A stretch of 21,089 nucleotides of DNA from Spirochaetaceae bacterium (GTDB taxonomy: Bacteria > Spirochaetota > Spirochaetia > SZUA-6 > Fen-1364), in assembly GCA_003141795.1 (NCBI GenBank), contig PLNO01000300.1, positions 32,664-53,752 of the forward strand, written 5' to 3'. The notes under the pieces were generated by a model. It was not told the origin of the DNA and ran no database searches. It saw nothing but the letters and a program-made list of their open reading frames with translations. Shown here piece by piece: positions 7,874 to 15,514 of this stretch; position 1 is the stretch's first letter, and every line of letters starts with the position of its first letter. A program made the translations under genes and the position numbers.

Positions 7874-8632
7874 TCACATCTTTGCGGGAGGGAACTTTTC
7901 CGGATCGATCACGTACCAGACCTTGCCCACGCCCTGCCCGGTGGTATCGCCGCGCTTGGCGTCCTTCACCCAGTAGTACAGCGGGTAGCCCTTGTACGTT
8001 GCCTGCTGGGCGCCGTCGGGGCGTGTGATGGTGGCGAAATCGGCGGGGTTCAGGTTCGAGGTGACGGCGAAGCTGTCAGGGGCGAAAGCGGGCCACGCCT
8101 TGAGGCAGTCGCCCGTACACGCGCTCTGGCCGGCGGAGTCCTTCGTGAACCAGTACAGCGTGTTGCCCGTGCCGTCGACGAGGAAGTTGCCCAGGGCGCT
8201 CGTGCCCACCATGACGGTATAGGCGGGTACGGTGAGGACGTACCACTCCTTGCCGACCCCTTCGCCGGTCATGTCCCCGGCCTTCTTGTCCTTGAACCAG
8301 TAGTACAGCGGCCACCCCTTGTAGGTGGTCTGCTTCGTGCCGTCGGTCCTCGTGACCGTACCGAAGTCCGAGGCGCTGAGCGAATCGGGGACCGTGAGGG
8401 TATCCTCGTAGAACACAGGCCACGCGGTGGCGCAGTTGCCGTAGCAGGCGCTCTGCCCGTTCGTGTCCTTCGTATAATAGTACAAGGTCATGCCGCTCGC
8501 ATCGGTGAGGTAGCTCACCCCCTTCGCGGATGACTGGACCTGGATCGTCGTAGCGGACTGTGCCCCGAGGGTCGCGGCTGACGCGCTCGCAACGAGGGCA
8601 ACGACAAGGAATTTCCTGAAAACACCTTTCAT
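7874..8632 (-). CDS. Secreted protein with two PF03640-type repeats
   Basis: This 252-residue exported protein has a signal peptide (1 to about 24, cleavage near LGA/QS) and two homologous repeats (about 38-133 and 145-242). Each repeat contains LYYYTKD or LYWFTKD, a GQSACxGxC loop, W-P-x-F, T-Y-K-G-x-P-L-Y-Y-W and GVGKxWYV, the pattern of the 'secreted repeat of unknown function' family (COG4315/PF03640). Its only four cysteines are two C-x3-C pairs (C63/C67 and C172/C176), one per repeat, so each repeat probably holds a local disulfide or binds a ligand. There is no lipobox. AAAGGAGG lies 7 nt before ATG 8632, the strongest ribosome site of its operon. It follows the MauE-like gene by 57 nt of AT-rich DNA and precedes a hairpin. 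The biochemical function of the family is not established. Confidence 0.88.
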   Translation of the reverse strand: MKGVFRKFLVVALVASASAATLGAQSATTIQVQSSAKGVSYLTDASGMTLYYYTKDTNGQSACYGNCATAWPVFYEDTLTVPDSLSASDFGTVTRTDGTKQTTYKGWPLYYWFKDKKAGDMTGEGVGKEWYVLTVPAYTVMVGTSALGNFLVDGTGNTLYWFTKDSAGQSACTGDCLKAWPAFAPDSFAVTSNLNPADFATITRPDGAQQATYKGYPLYYWVKDAKRGDTTGQGVGKVWYVIDPEKFPPAKM

Positions 8633-8689
8633 CCCGTAACCTCCTTTACGGAATTTACGGCCATGATTCCTAATAGTCTATAATTCTGG

Positions 8690-9205
8690 TCAGGTATTCG
8701 CCTGACGGCTTCTGTCCCAGACGCGGGAGTCGGCGGCACCGAAGAGGCGCCGGTCAAGCGACAGTGCGCGCGCCGGGAAGGCGAGCATGAGGAAAGTGGG
8801 GATGCCCAGGGCGAAGTCACGGAGCATGGTGAGCGGCCCCACCGTGGTCTGCAGTGTTGCACCGAAACAGCCGCAGTCGAGGCTGATCCCCCGAACCCAA
8901 GCCGACATCTGCGCGGTAAGGAACATGGCGAAAAGCGCCGTCCCGACCACAGCGGTTCCCCTCACGAACAGCCCCAGGACGAAGTACAGCCCGATTCCGA
9001 TTTCCAGGAACGGCAAAACGTAGGCGAAAGGCCCTGCAAGGACCGGCGGCAGGATCGCGTAGCGTTCGACGAGGACGTGGAAGGTCTCGATCTGGGGGAC
9101 CTTGGCAACCCCCGCGGCGATCCAGACAGCGGCCGCCCCCAGCCGCAGTGCGAGCCCGAGCCAGCGAAGCCCGCTCGCGGTGCGGGGGCTATCGGCGGGA
9201 GGCAT
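8690..9205 (-). CDS. MauE/DoxX-like four-helix membrane protein
   Basis: This 171-residue inner-membrane protein has four predicted helices (about 13-35, 53-80, 83-104 and 125-144). After the third helix comes the motif LDCGCFG (C111, C113), the paired-cysteine signature of MauE-like proteins in the DoxX superfamily. MauE is needed with the thioredoxin-like MauD for maturing methylamine dehydrogenase. The neighbour here is a TlpA-like thioredoxin, so the pair probably passes thiol electrons across the membrane to exported proteins; no methylamine dehydrogenase gene is seen. The start is uncertain. ATG 9205 overlaps the thioredoxin stop by 17 nt, and an in-frame GTG at 9244 would add 13 residues; neither has a Shine-Dalgarno, consistent with translational coupling. 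Confidence 0.82.
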   Translation of the reverse strand: MPPADSPRTASGLRWLGLALRLGAAAVWIAAGVAKVPQIETFHVLVERYAILPPVLAGPFAYVLPFLEIGIGLYFVLGLFVRGTAVVGTALFAMFLTAQMSAWVRGISLDCGCFGATLQTTVGPLTMLRDFALGIPTFLMLAFPARALSLDRRLFGAADSRVWDRSRQANT

Positions 9206-9944
9206 TCTGGAGCTGCTGTAGGAGGAGCGTGTCGGGCTGCTCACGGTCGTTGCGCCAGGCCACCCTGCCCTTCGGATCGATGATGTAGAAGGTGGGGTAG
9301 AGCGCCACCCCGTAGGCCGTCGTCACCGGTCCAGCGCCGCCCGCCTGCTTGAAGCTGCCCACCGGCGTGCCCAGGTCGAGCAGCGCGGGCCAGGAGATCT
9401 TGAAGAAGCGCTCGAAGGCGTGGATGCTCCCCCCGTCTTCACTGTCTGCGTTCACGGAGAGAAACGCGAAATCCGACGGCGGCAGCGATTCGTACAGCCG
9501 GGGCAGGTGCTGCGCCTCGGCCTGACAATGCGGGCACCACGTCGCGAAGAACTCCAGGAGCACCGTCTTTCCTCTGAGATCAGAGAGCCTCATCGTCGCG
9601 CCTTTCGGCGTTGCAAGGGTGAACTCGGGCGCCGGTATGCCGACGGGGAGGAGGGTCGCGCTCGGGGCGAGCAGCGCGGTATCCGCGGGGAGGTTCTCCA
9701 CGACCCCGACGCTGGAGCTCGTGGTCTGGCGGAAGCCGGCGAGATCGGCCGCCTTTTCGAGGTCGTTTTCAGAAATGGCGGGGCCGGCCGCAGCGGGCAC
9801 GGCCGCGGCCTGGGCCTGTACGGCGGTAGGCCGCAGGGCGATGAACACCGCAATGGCGCATCCCACCGCCACGACGCCGACGGTCGTGAACAGCGCGGCG
9901 CGACGAACGGTCCGCTGCCGGTTCTTCTTCTGTTTCGCCTTCAC
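9189..9944 (-). CDS. Membrane-anchored TlpA/ResA-like thioredoxin
   Basis: This 251-residue thiol-disulfide oxidoreductase faces the periplasm. A lysine/arginine-rich start precedes one membrane helix (about 17-38), an Ala/Pro linker (about 40-100) and an AhpC-TSA/TlpA domain (about 105-245). The active site is FFATWCPHC (C137, C140), with the cis-proline in LYPTFYIID (P217). Relatives (TlpA, ResA, MauD) reduce or shuffle disulfides in exported proteins or cytochromes. It precedes and overlaps a MauE-like gene, matching the MauD-MauE pairing, and a secreted four-cysteine protein follows. GTG 9944 is chosen because a promoter with its -10 6 nt upstream points at it. The alternative ATG 10010 adds 22 residues and overlaps proA by 20 nt. 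Neither has a Shine-Dalgarno. Confidence 0.88.
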   Translation of the reverse strand: MKAKQKKNRQRTVRRAALFTTVGVVAVGCAIAVFIALRPTAVQAQAAAVPAAAGPAISENDLEKAADLAGFRQTTSSSVGVVENLPADTALLAPSATLLPVGIPAPEFTLATPKGATMRLSDLRGKTVLLEFFATWCPHCQAEAQHLPRLYESLPPSDFAFLSVNADSEDGGSIHAFERFFKISWPALLDLGTPVGSFKQAGGAGPVTTAYGVALYPTFYIIDPKGRVAWRNDREQPDTLLLQQLQNASRR

Positions 9945-9950
9945 CGCACA

Positions 9951-9979
9951 AACATAGTGAGAATGGGGGCTACGGACAA
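9951..9979 (-). promoter_or_regulatory. Promoter of the TlpA-MauE-PF03640 cassette (leaderless layout)
   Basis: Minus strand: TTGTCC (9979-9974), a 17-nt spacer and TATGTT (9956-9951), then exactly 6 nt to GTG 9944. Each hexamer matches consensus at four of six positions. It lies in the gap after proA, which suggests the thiol cassette is transcribed independently of proBA. Confidence 0.4.
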
Positions 9980-9990
9980 ATCGGCGGGTT

Positions 9991-11241
9991 TTACGACCGG
10001 AGATCTCCATGGCCGCGGACTACCCACTTGTACGTCGTGAGCTCCTTGAGGCCCATCGGCCCCCGGGCGTGCAGCTTGTCGGTGCTTACGCCGATCTCAG
10101 CGCCCAGGCCGAAAACCCCGCCGTCGTTGAGGCGCGTGGAGGCGTTCACCGTCACCACGGCGGAATCCACCTGGCCGACGAATCGCTCGATGTTCCTCTC
10201 CGAGGTGGAGCAGATCCCGTCGGTGTGGCTGGAGCTGTGCGCCTCGATGTGGGAGATTGCCTCGTCGATGCCGTCCACGACCTTCACGGTGAGGATGAGG
10301 TCGAGGTACTCGGCGTCCCAGTCGGCATCCACCGCCGCGGTGATGCCGGGAAGAATCGCGCGCGACCTCTCATCCCCGCGCAGCTCCACCTTCGGCATCT
10401 TCTGCCGGACCAGGGGAAGGAAGCGGTCCGCGACGTCGGCGTGCACGAGGAGCTTCTCCAGCGCATTACAGGTGCCCGGGCGCTGGACTTTCGCATTGGC
10501 GACAACGTCCGCCGCCATGGAGAGGTCGGCCGTCTCATCGACGTAGATGTGGCAGACGCCCCTGTAGTGCTTGATCACCGGCACCGTTGCCGTGTCGACG
10601 ACCCTGCGGATGAGGGATTCCCCGCCGCGCGGGATGACGAGATCCACGACCCCGGACATCGTCACCAGGAGGTCGATGGCCTCGTAGTCGGGCCTGTCCA
10701 CGTACTGCACGGCGTCCCCGTCGATCCCGGCCGCCGCGCACCCCTCGCGGATGCAGGCCACCAGGGCCTTGCTCGATTCCATGGCCTCGCTGCCGCCGCG
10801 GAGGATCACGGCGTTTCCCGACTTCAGGCACAACGCCGCGGCATCCACGGTGACATTGGGCCGCGACTCGTAGATCATCACGATCACGCCGATGGGCGTG
10901 CGCACCTTTGAAAGTTGGAATCCCGAGGGCCTGCGCACCCCCTCCACCTGCCCCACCGGGTCCTCGAACCCGGCGATCTCCCGAAGGGAGGCGATGATGT
11001 CGTCGATGCGCGCGTCCGTCAGCGTGAGCCGGTCCAGCATCGCCGGGGAGAGGCCGGCCGCCCTGCCGCGCTCGACGTCCCGCGCGTTTGCCTCCCGGAC
11101 TTTCACCCGGTGCCGGTCGATCGCGTGCGCTATCGCCTCCAGGGCGTCATTCTTGGACTGGGCGCTCGCCGTGCGTAGCGGTACGGATGCCTTCTTCGCC
11201 CCGCGCGCCATGGCCGTGATGTACTCCGACAGTCCCTGCAT
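9991..11241 (-). CDS. proA: Gamma-glutamyl phosphate reductase
   Basis: The protein catalyses the second step of proline synthesis, NADPH-dependent reduction of gamma-glutamyl phosphate to glutamate semialdehyde. The 416-residue protein has the ALDH-like fold of the family, with YESRPNVTVDAAALCLKSGN (124-143), ILRGGSEA, LVIPRGGE, the catalytic cysteine C258 in QRPGTCNALE, and the late NASTRLNDGGVFGLGAEIG segment. Length is normal. ATG 11241 begins 1 nt after the proB stop codon, with GGGAGA inside proB as ribosome site, so ProB and ProA are translationally coupled, as expected for enzymes that channel a labile intermediate. proC is not in the window. Confidence 0.97.
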   Translation of the reverse strand: MQGLSEYITAMARGAKKASVPLRTASAQSKNDALEAIAHAIDRHRVKVREANARDVERGRAAGLSPAMLDRLTLTDARIDDIIASLREIAGFEDPVGQVEGVRRPSGFQLSKVRTPIGVIVMIYESRPNVTVDAAALCLKSGNAVILRGGSEAMESSKALVACIREGCAAAGIDGDAVQYVDRPDYEAIDLLVTMSGVVDLVIPRGGESLIRRVVDTATVPVIKHYRGVCHIYVDETADLSMAADVVANAKVQRPGTCNALEKLLVHADVADRFLPLVRQKMPKVELRGDERSRAILPGITAAVDADWDAEYLDLILTVKVVDGIDEAISHIEAHSSSHTDGICSTSERNIERFVGQVDSAVVTVNASTRLNDGGVFGLGAEIGVSTDKLHARGPMGLKELTTYKWVVRGHGDLRS

Positions 11242-11242
11242 C

Positions 11243-12403
11243 TCACTCTCCCTGCGCGACGACGACGAGGTTGTCCCTGTGCACCACCTCGCCGAAGACG
11301 GCCTCGGCCCCGAGCAGCTCGGGGATCCGCTTCGTGTTCACGCCCTTGATCACGGAGAGCTCGTCACTGGAGAAGTTGCAGAGGCCCCGGGCGACCTCCC
11401 GTCCCTCCTCGTCGAGGATCGATATGACGCTGCCCATCGCAAAGGCCCCCCGGATCTCCTTCACCCCCGCGGGCAGGAGCGACCTCCCCTGCTTCACGAT
11501 GGCCTTCTCCGCGCCCCTGTCCACGACGATGGCACCGTCCGTGCGGGGATTGAAGGCCATCCATTTCTTGCGGCCCTTCATGCGGCGCTGGGCGGGAACG
11601 AACCACGTCCCGATCTCCCCGCCGGAGAGGATGCCCGGCAGGTCCAGGCCGTCGCCGCGCGCGATGACCACCCCGACGCCGCTGCGCGTGGCGATGTCCG
11701 CCGCCCGGATCTTCGATTCCATGCCGCCTGATGAGAAAGATGAGCCTTTTCCCTCCGCGCCGGCAAGCACACTCTCCGTGACCTTCTCCACTGTCCGCAG
11801 CACCTTCGCGTCCTTGTGGGTCTTGGGGTTCTTGTCGAAGAGCCCGTCGGTGTCGGTGAGGATCACCAGGAGATCGGCGTCGAGCATGTTGGCGAGATGA
11901 GCGGAGATGATGTCGTTGTCGCCGAAGCGGATCTCGTCGAAAGACACGGTGTCGTTCTCGTTCACGATGGGCACGACGCCGAACGACCACAGCGTGAAGA
12001 TCGTGTTGCGGATGTTGAGGTAGCGCGTCCTGCTGCGGATGTCCTCCGAGGTGAGGAGGATCTGCGCCGTCTCCCTCTGGACCGCTTCGAACTCCTGCTC
12101 GTAGGCGTGCATGAGCCTGCTCTGGCCGACCGCGGCGGCGGCCTGGAGGAGGTTCAGCTCCTTCGGGCGGACGGTGAGGCTCATACGGTTGAGACCCAGG
12201 GCGATCGCCCCCGAGCTCACGACGATGAAGGACCTGCCGGAGGACGGGTCGGGCGCGCCCTGGCCCGTGAGAGCGGCGATCTGTCGGACCAGGGATCCGA
12301 TCACCCCGGAGGAGAACGCATGGTCTTCCTCGGTGGCCACGGCCGTGCCGACCTTGATGACGATCCGGCGGGCATGCTGGAGGGAAGCGCGCATTGGTGT
12401 CAT
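11243..12403 (-). CDS. proB: Glutamate 5-kinase with PUA domain
   Basis: The enzyme phosphorylates L-glutamate with ATP in the first, feedback-inhibited step of proline synthesis. The 386-residue protein has the amino-acid kinase fold: VIKVGT near the N-terminus, VSSGAIALG, IVNENDTV, FGDNDIISA, LLVILTDTDGLFDKNP and a GSSFSSGGMESKIRAA loop. A C-terminal PUA domain (about 290-380) contains the SLLPAGVKEIRG segment. ATG 12403 is chosen because it lies 19 nt after the lipoprotein gene and near a weak AGGT; a second ATG at 12394 is possible. The in-frame upstream extension is arginine-rich, overlaps the lipoprotein gene and is rejected. Co-transcription with proA is clear. The upstream lipoprotein is probably in the same transcript. 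Confidence 0.96.
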   Translation of the reverse strand: MTPMRASLQHARRIVIKVGTAVATEEDHAFSSGVIGSLVRQIAALTGQGAPDPSSGRSFIVVSSGAIALGLNRMSLTVRPKELNLLQAAAAVGQSRLMHAYEQEFEAVQRETAQILLTSEDIRSRTRYLNIRNTIFTLWSFGVVPIVNENDTVSFDEIRFGDNDIISAHLANMLDADLLVILTDTDGLFDKNPKTHKDAKVLRTVEKVTESVLAGAEGKGSSFSSGGMESKIRAADIATRSGVGVVIARGDGLDLPGILSGGEIGTWFVPAQRRMKGRKKWMAFNPRTDGAIVVDRGAEKAIVKQGRSLLPAGVKEIRGAFAMGSVISILDEEGREVARGLCNFSSDELSVIKGVNTKRIPELLGAEAVFGEVVHRDNLVVVAQGE

Positions 12404-12422
12404 GGTGACCTGACGGGAGCTC

Positions 12423-12989
12423 CTACGTCTTCGGCTTGGCGGGCGGCGCATCCTCGGCGCCCTGCTGGACGCGCGTGGCGCCGAGGATCCTGAAGGGGAT
12501 GTCGTAGACGACCTTCTTGCCCCTGACGGTGGCGGTCAGGTACATCCGCAGGGTTTCCCCTGAATGGCTTTTGAGGAACATGCGGTCATTGCCCGACGGG
12601 TCGAAGGCCACGGGATACTTGTCGTTGCTTTCAGAGTTGAACCTGCCGAGGATGTCGGTGCCGAAGATCGCCCCCTGCGAGGAGCTCAGCACGATGTAGG
12701 AGCGCGGCGGGATCATCTGGACGTCGGTCCTGATGATCCGGACGAGCGGGCGCGCCTCACCGTCCACGGAGACGATGGCGGAATTGGCGAGATCCAGGTC
12801 GATCTGCTGATCGGTGAGGTTGTTGATCTTCAGCTCGAAGAAGTTGATGCCGACCGCCCATTCGACGCGCACTGCGTCGTTCTCGAACCGTGCCGGGTCA
12901 AGGTTGAGCTGCGCCGGATAGCTCGCGCATCCGGCAAGGAAAGCGGCGACGACGAGGGCAAGGGCCGCTCGAATCGACATTCTTCTCAT
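12423..12989 (-). CDS. Putative lipoprotein of unknown function
   Basis: This 188-residue exported lipoprotein has a short basic start, a hydrophobic segment and the lipobox LAGC with C21 as the lipidated residue, followed by ASYP. The mature part looks all-beta, with alternating strands such as VRVEWAVGINFFELKINNLT and RMYLTATVRGKKVVYDIPF, resembling small immunoglobulin-like folds of hypothetical lipoproteins; I do not recognise a named family. A proline/lysine tail ends it. AGGAG lies 7 nt before ATG 12989. It lies 19 nt upstream of proB in the same direction, so it may be the first gene of the proBA transcript. A functional link to proline synthesis is not evident. Confidence 0.82.
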   Translation of the reverse strand: MRRMSIRAALALVVAAFLAGCASYPAQLNLDPARFENDAVRVEWAVGINFFELKINNLTDQQIDLDLANSAIVSVDGEARPLVRIIRTDVQMIPPRSYIVLSSSQGAIFGTDILGRFNSESNDKYPVAFDPSGNDRMFLKSHSGETLRMYLTATVRGKKVVYDIPFRILGATRVQQGAEDAPPAKPKT

Positions 12990-13049
12990 CTCGATTCTCC
13001 TGGGCCCACCTTACCATAAATGGCGAAAGGGTACAGCCTCGGCGCGGCC

Positions 13050-14312
13050 TCAGCTCCGCACCGCATCGAACATCGCAACGATATTCTCCGCCGGCACCCC
13101 CGCGAGGATGTTGTGGACCTGCTGGAAGACGAATCCCCCGCCGGGGGCCAGCGCGTCGACCTGACGGCGCACGTGCTCCCGCACTTCAGCGGCCGTCCCC
13201 GACCGGAGGACGGTCTGCGTTTCGCATCCGCCTCCCCAGAAAACGATGTCCTTGCCGAAGTCGCGCTTCAGGCCGGCCGCATCCATCCCGGCCGTGGAGA
13301 TCTGGACGGGGTTCACCGCGTCGAGGCCCGCGTCGATGAGGTCCGGCAGGAGCGCGCGCAGGCTCCCGCAGGAGTGCAGCATCACGCGGAGCGCCGGGCG
13401 TCCGGGCTCCCCTCCGCGCCCCGCCGGGGCGAGCTTCCTGGCAGCCTCCCACAGTGCGCGGTGGCGCGGCTTGAAGAAGCGCCGGTACATGTCGGGGGAG
13501 ATCTGCGGCCCGGTCTGCATGCCCAGGTCATCGCCGAAGCCGATGACGTCGATCGAGTCGCCGACCGCGCCCAGGAAGCGCTTCAAGCTCTCCATGTGCA
13601 GCTCCACGACCCGGTCGAGGAAACGCTCGGCGCGTTCAGGCTCGCCCGCCAGGAGCATGAAGAAATTGTCATTGCGGTACATGAACTGGCCGGTCTCCAG
13701 CAGGTTGCCCCCGAAAAGTCCGGTGATGGCCCGCTGCGTCCCCGCTCGCAGGGCGGCAGCGCCCTGCCGCAGACGCTCAGCGCCGTTGGGTCCGTCCCCC
13801 GCGGGTCCCGGAGGCGCGGCCGTGGCGGCGGAGGTCCACATGCATTCGTCGAAGGCATGGGCGAGCCCCGGCAGATCATCCGTTTCAATGAAGGGGTAGT
13901 TCACCTGCTCGAAGTACAGCGCGCCGTCGGGCATCCGGCCCAGCACGGTGCCTTCCGCGGAGAGCATCACCCATTCCCCCGTGCGGCGCTCGAGCTTCAC
14001 CCATGAGGGCATGAGGCAGGGGCTCCCGTCGGGGAGCTTCCACTCCTGCCAGGCGGACGCCTCATGGCTGAATCCCCGCCCCATCTCCACGGTGTCGATG
14101 CCGAACCGATCCAACACGTCGTCGTCCAGGACCGCGAGCTGCTGGATGGGATCGTAGACGCGCACGGGCCGTGCGGGCAGCCCGAGGTAACGGCGGAGCT
14201 CCGCATAGGAAACCGCGGTGAGCCCCGAGGAGCGGTGCCCGGAAAAGTCGACAGGCACCCTGTCGGGCTGTCGGTGGGCGAACGCCTCGAGCACCCGTTG
14301 CCGAGAAGTCAT
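13050..14312 (-). CDS. URO-D superfamily protein, cobamide methyltransferase-like
   Basis: This 420-residue cytoplasmic protein has the uroporphyrinogen decarboxylase/MtaA-type barrel. The start TSRQRVLEAFAHRQPDRVPV is typical of URO-D-like methyltransferases rather than HemE, and the HemE porphyrin-site pattern is not apparent. The zinc pattern of MtaA/CmuA methyltransferases is present: H313-x-C315 in MLHSCGS and C363 in WGGGCETQ. Other family segments are DDLGMQTGPQISPDMYRRF and GGGFVFQQVHNI. No corrinoid protein is encoded nearby, so methyl transfer is an inference. An alanine/glycine/proline-rich stretch (about 161-190) looks like an insert. AAGGAGG lies 5 nt before ATG 14312, which immediately follows the LacI stop codon, so the two form an operon. 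Its placement opposite a sugar ABC operon suggests a role with that substrate, perhaps demethylation of a methylated compound. Confidence 0.85.
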   Translation of the reverse strand: MTSRQRVLEAFAHRQPDRVPVDFSGHRSSGLTAVSYAELRRYLGLPARPVRVYDPIQQLAVLDDDVLDRFGIDTVEMGRGFSHEASAWQEWKLPDGSPCLMPSWVKLERRTGEWVMLSAEGTVLGRMPDGALYFEQVNYPFIETDDLPGLAHAFDECMWTSAATAAPPGPAGDGPNGAERLRQGAAALRAGTQRAITGLFGGNLLETGQFMYRNDNFFMLLAGEPERAERFLDRVVELHMESLKRFLGAVGDSIDVIGFGDDLGMQTGPQISPDMYRRFFKPRHRALWEAARKLAPAGRGGEPGRPALRVMLHSCGSLRALLPDLIDAGLDAVNPVQISTAGMDAAGLKRDFGKDIVFWGGGCETQTVLRSGTAAEVREHVRRQVDALAPGGGFVFQQVHNILAGVPAENIVAMFDAVRS

Positions 14313-15335
14313 TCAATCCTCCTTCACGGAGCGGCAAGTTGCACGCCGCACGAGCTGCTCCTTCACCTTGATGACGTGCGCGTCGGTTCCGCGCTTCGTC
14401 ATGCGCTCCAGCATCACCGTCGAGGCGAGCCTGCCCAGGAGCCCCGTGTCGATGCGCATCGTCGTGATCTGCGGCATCAGCGGGAGGCTGTAGTCAAGCA
14501 CGTCCCCCGGCGCCACGAGGGAAACGTCCCGCGGCACCTCGATGCCGATGCGCCGCAGCGCGTCGATGACGTACAGCCCCAGGTAGTCGTCGTGGGCGAA
14601 GATCGCCGTGGGCCTGCCGGCCCTGCCGAAGAGCGCGGCGAGCTTCTTCTCCAGCCGCTTCACGTCCATGAACGGGACGGTGATGCGCCGCTCGGGGGAG
14701 AAGGAAACCTGGTGCTCGTCCATCGCCTTCTTGAACCCGATGAACCGGTCGGCAACGACCGTCGGCGATTCGGGCCTCTCGTACTCGACGAAAGCGATCG
14801 ATCGGTGGCCCAGGGAGAGCAGGTGCAGCGCACCCTCGTAGGCTCCCTGGAAATCGTCCACGCAGACAGTGGGAAACCTGTCCTGCAGCCCGCTGTTGTT
14901 GATCACCACCACGGCGATGCCACGCGCGGTGAGCTCCGTGAACATCTCCGCATCGGAGAACTGGATCGCGAATACCCCGCCCACTCCTGCTCCCGTCGCG
15001 CGCCGCACGGCGAGCGCGGGGTCAGCCCCCGTGTCCATCGGGAGCAGCACGGGCAGCAGCCCCTTTGCGAGCAGCGCGTGCTCGAGCTCCGCGATCGTCG
15101 GTCGCACGAAGTTCCATTCGTACGTGCGGTCCTCCGCGTGAAGGATGCCGATGGCCGTCCCGTGCGTGCGGCCGCGCGCGGGCGCTCCGGCCCTGTAACC
15201 CAGCGCATCGGCCGCGGCGCGCACGCGGGCGCGCGCCGCCTCGGAAATCCGCCCCTTGCCCGAAAGGGCGAGCGACGCCGTGGCAACCGATACCTCCGCC
15301 TTCTTTGCAACGTCCTGCAGCCGTACGACGGGCAT
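14313..15335 (-). CDS. LacI/GalR family transcriptional regulator
   Basis: This 340-residue DNA-binding repressor has an N-terminal LacI helix-turn-helix (RLQDVAKKAEVSVATASLAL, about 5-24) and hinge (to about 58), followed by a periplasmic-binding-protein-like effector domain (about 60-330) containing GVGGVFAIQFSD, TVCVDDFQGAYEGALHLLSLGH and AIFAHDDYLGLYVIDALRRIGI. It most probably binds a sugar and controls the divergent ABC transporter and its own operon. ATG 15335 is preferred; GTG 15344 would add three residues. A consensus -35 with 17-nt spacing lies upstream, and an inverted repeat covers its -10, suggesting autoregulation. The next gene, URO-D-like, starts directly after its stop codon. 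Confidence 0.93.
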   Translation of the reverse strand: MPVVRLQDVAKKAEVSVATASLALSGKGRISEAARARVRAAADALGYRAGAPARGRTHGTAIGILHAEDRTYEWNFVRPTIAELEHALLAKGLLPVLLPMDTGADPALAVRRATGAGVGGVFAIQFSDAEMFTELTARGIAVVVINNSGLQDRFPTVCVDDFQGAYEGALHLLSLGHRSIAFVEYERPESPTVVADRFIGFKKAMDEHQVSFSPERRITVPFMDVKRLEKKLAALFGRAGRPTAIFAHDDYLGLYVIDALRRIGIEVPRDVSLVAPGDVLDYSLPLMPQITTMRIDTGLLGRLASTVMLERMTKRGTDAHVIKVKEQLVRRATCRSVKED

Positions 15336-15352
15336 GATGCTCACTTTCGTGG

Positions 15353-15372
15353 TTAAATTTTATCATATTTAA
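15353..15372. promoter_or_regulatory. AT-rich inverted repeat, candidate operator
   Basis: TTAAAT (15353-15358) and ATTTAA (15367-15372) form 6-bp arms around TTTATCAT, in DNA far richer in A/T than its surroundings. The right arm coincides with the predicted -10 of the LacI promoter, so a protein bound here would block it. It lacks the central CG common in LacI-family operators, so assignment to this regulator is tentative. Confidence 0.35.
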
Positions 15373-15395
15373 TCTGACCCTGCGTGGCCTGTCAA
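15367..15395 (-). promoter_or_regulatory. Promoter of the LacI/URO-D operon
   Basis: Minus strand: consensus TTGACA (15395-15390), a 17-nt spacer and TTAAAT (15372-15367). Transcription would begin near 15360, about 25 nt before ATG 15335. Confidence 0.6.
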
Positions 15396-15435
15396 GAAGA
15401 ATTGGTGATGAACAAAGATAAAAGAATGAAAAAAC

Positions 15436-15464
15436 TTGACAGCCCACCCCCGGTAGGTTAAAAA
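15436..15464 (+). promoter_or_regulatory. Promoter of the sugar ABC operon
   Basis: TTGACA (15436-15441), a 17-nt spacer and TAAAAA (15459-15464). It is back-to-back with the LacI promoter, the two -35 boxes being 40 bp apart across an AT-rich, A-tract-containing stretch. The predicted 5' leader is about 135 nt long. Confidence 0.55.
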
Positions 15465-15497
15465 GATGCTAAACAGTCCGTCATCCAGATTCTTCCG

Positions 15498-15514
15498 CCG
15501 GCCCTGCGGGCCGG
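15498..15514 (+). other. Hairpin in the long 5' leader of the ABC operon
   Basis: CCGGCCC-TGC-GGGCCGG forms a perfect 7-bp stem with a 3-nt loop, about 25 nt after the predicted transcription start and 94 nt before the solute-binding protein ATG. No T-run follows, so an attenuator is not indicated; mRNA stabilization is possible. Confidence 0.45.

Noticed and set aside
8641..8695. AT-rich stretch before the PF03640 gene as a separate promoter
   Set aside because: Several weak -10-like strings (TATAGA, TATTAG) occur, but none has a -35 at a suitable distance.
13020..14006. 328-codon plus-strand frame opposite the URO-D-like gene
   Set aside because: It is a shadow frame. The minus-strand protein has conserved zinc-binding and fold motifs.
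15457..15474. Imperfect dyad GTTnAnnA/TnnTnAAC over the ABC promoter -10 as a LacI operator
   Set aside because: There are too few symmetric positions to separate it from chance in A/T-rich DNA; only the shared GGTTAAA was kept as an observation.
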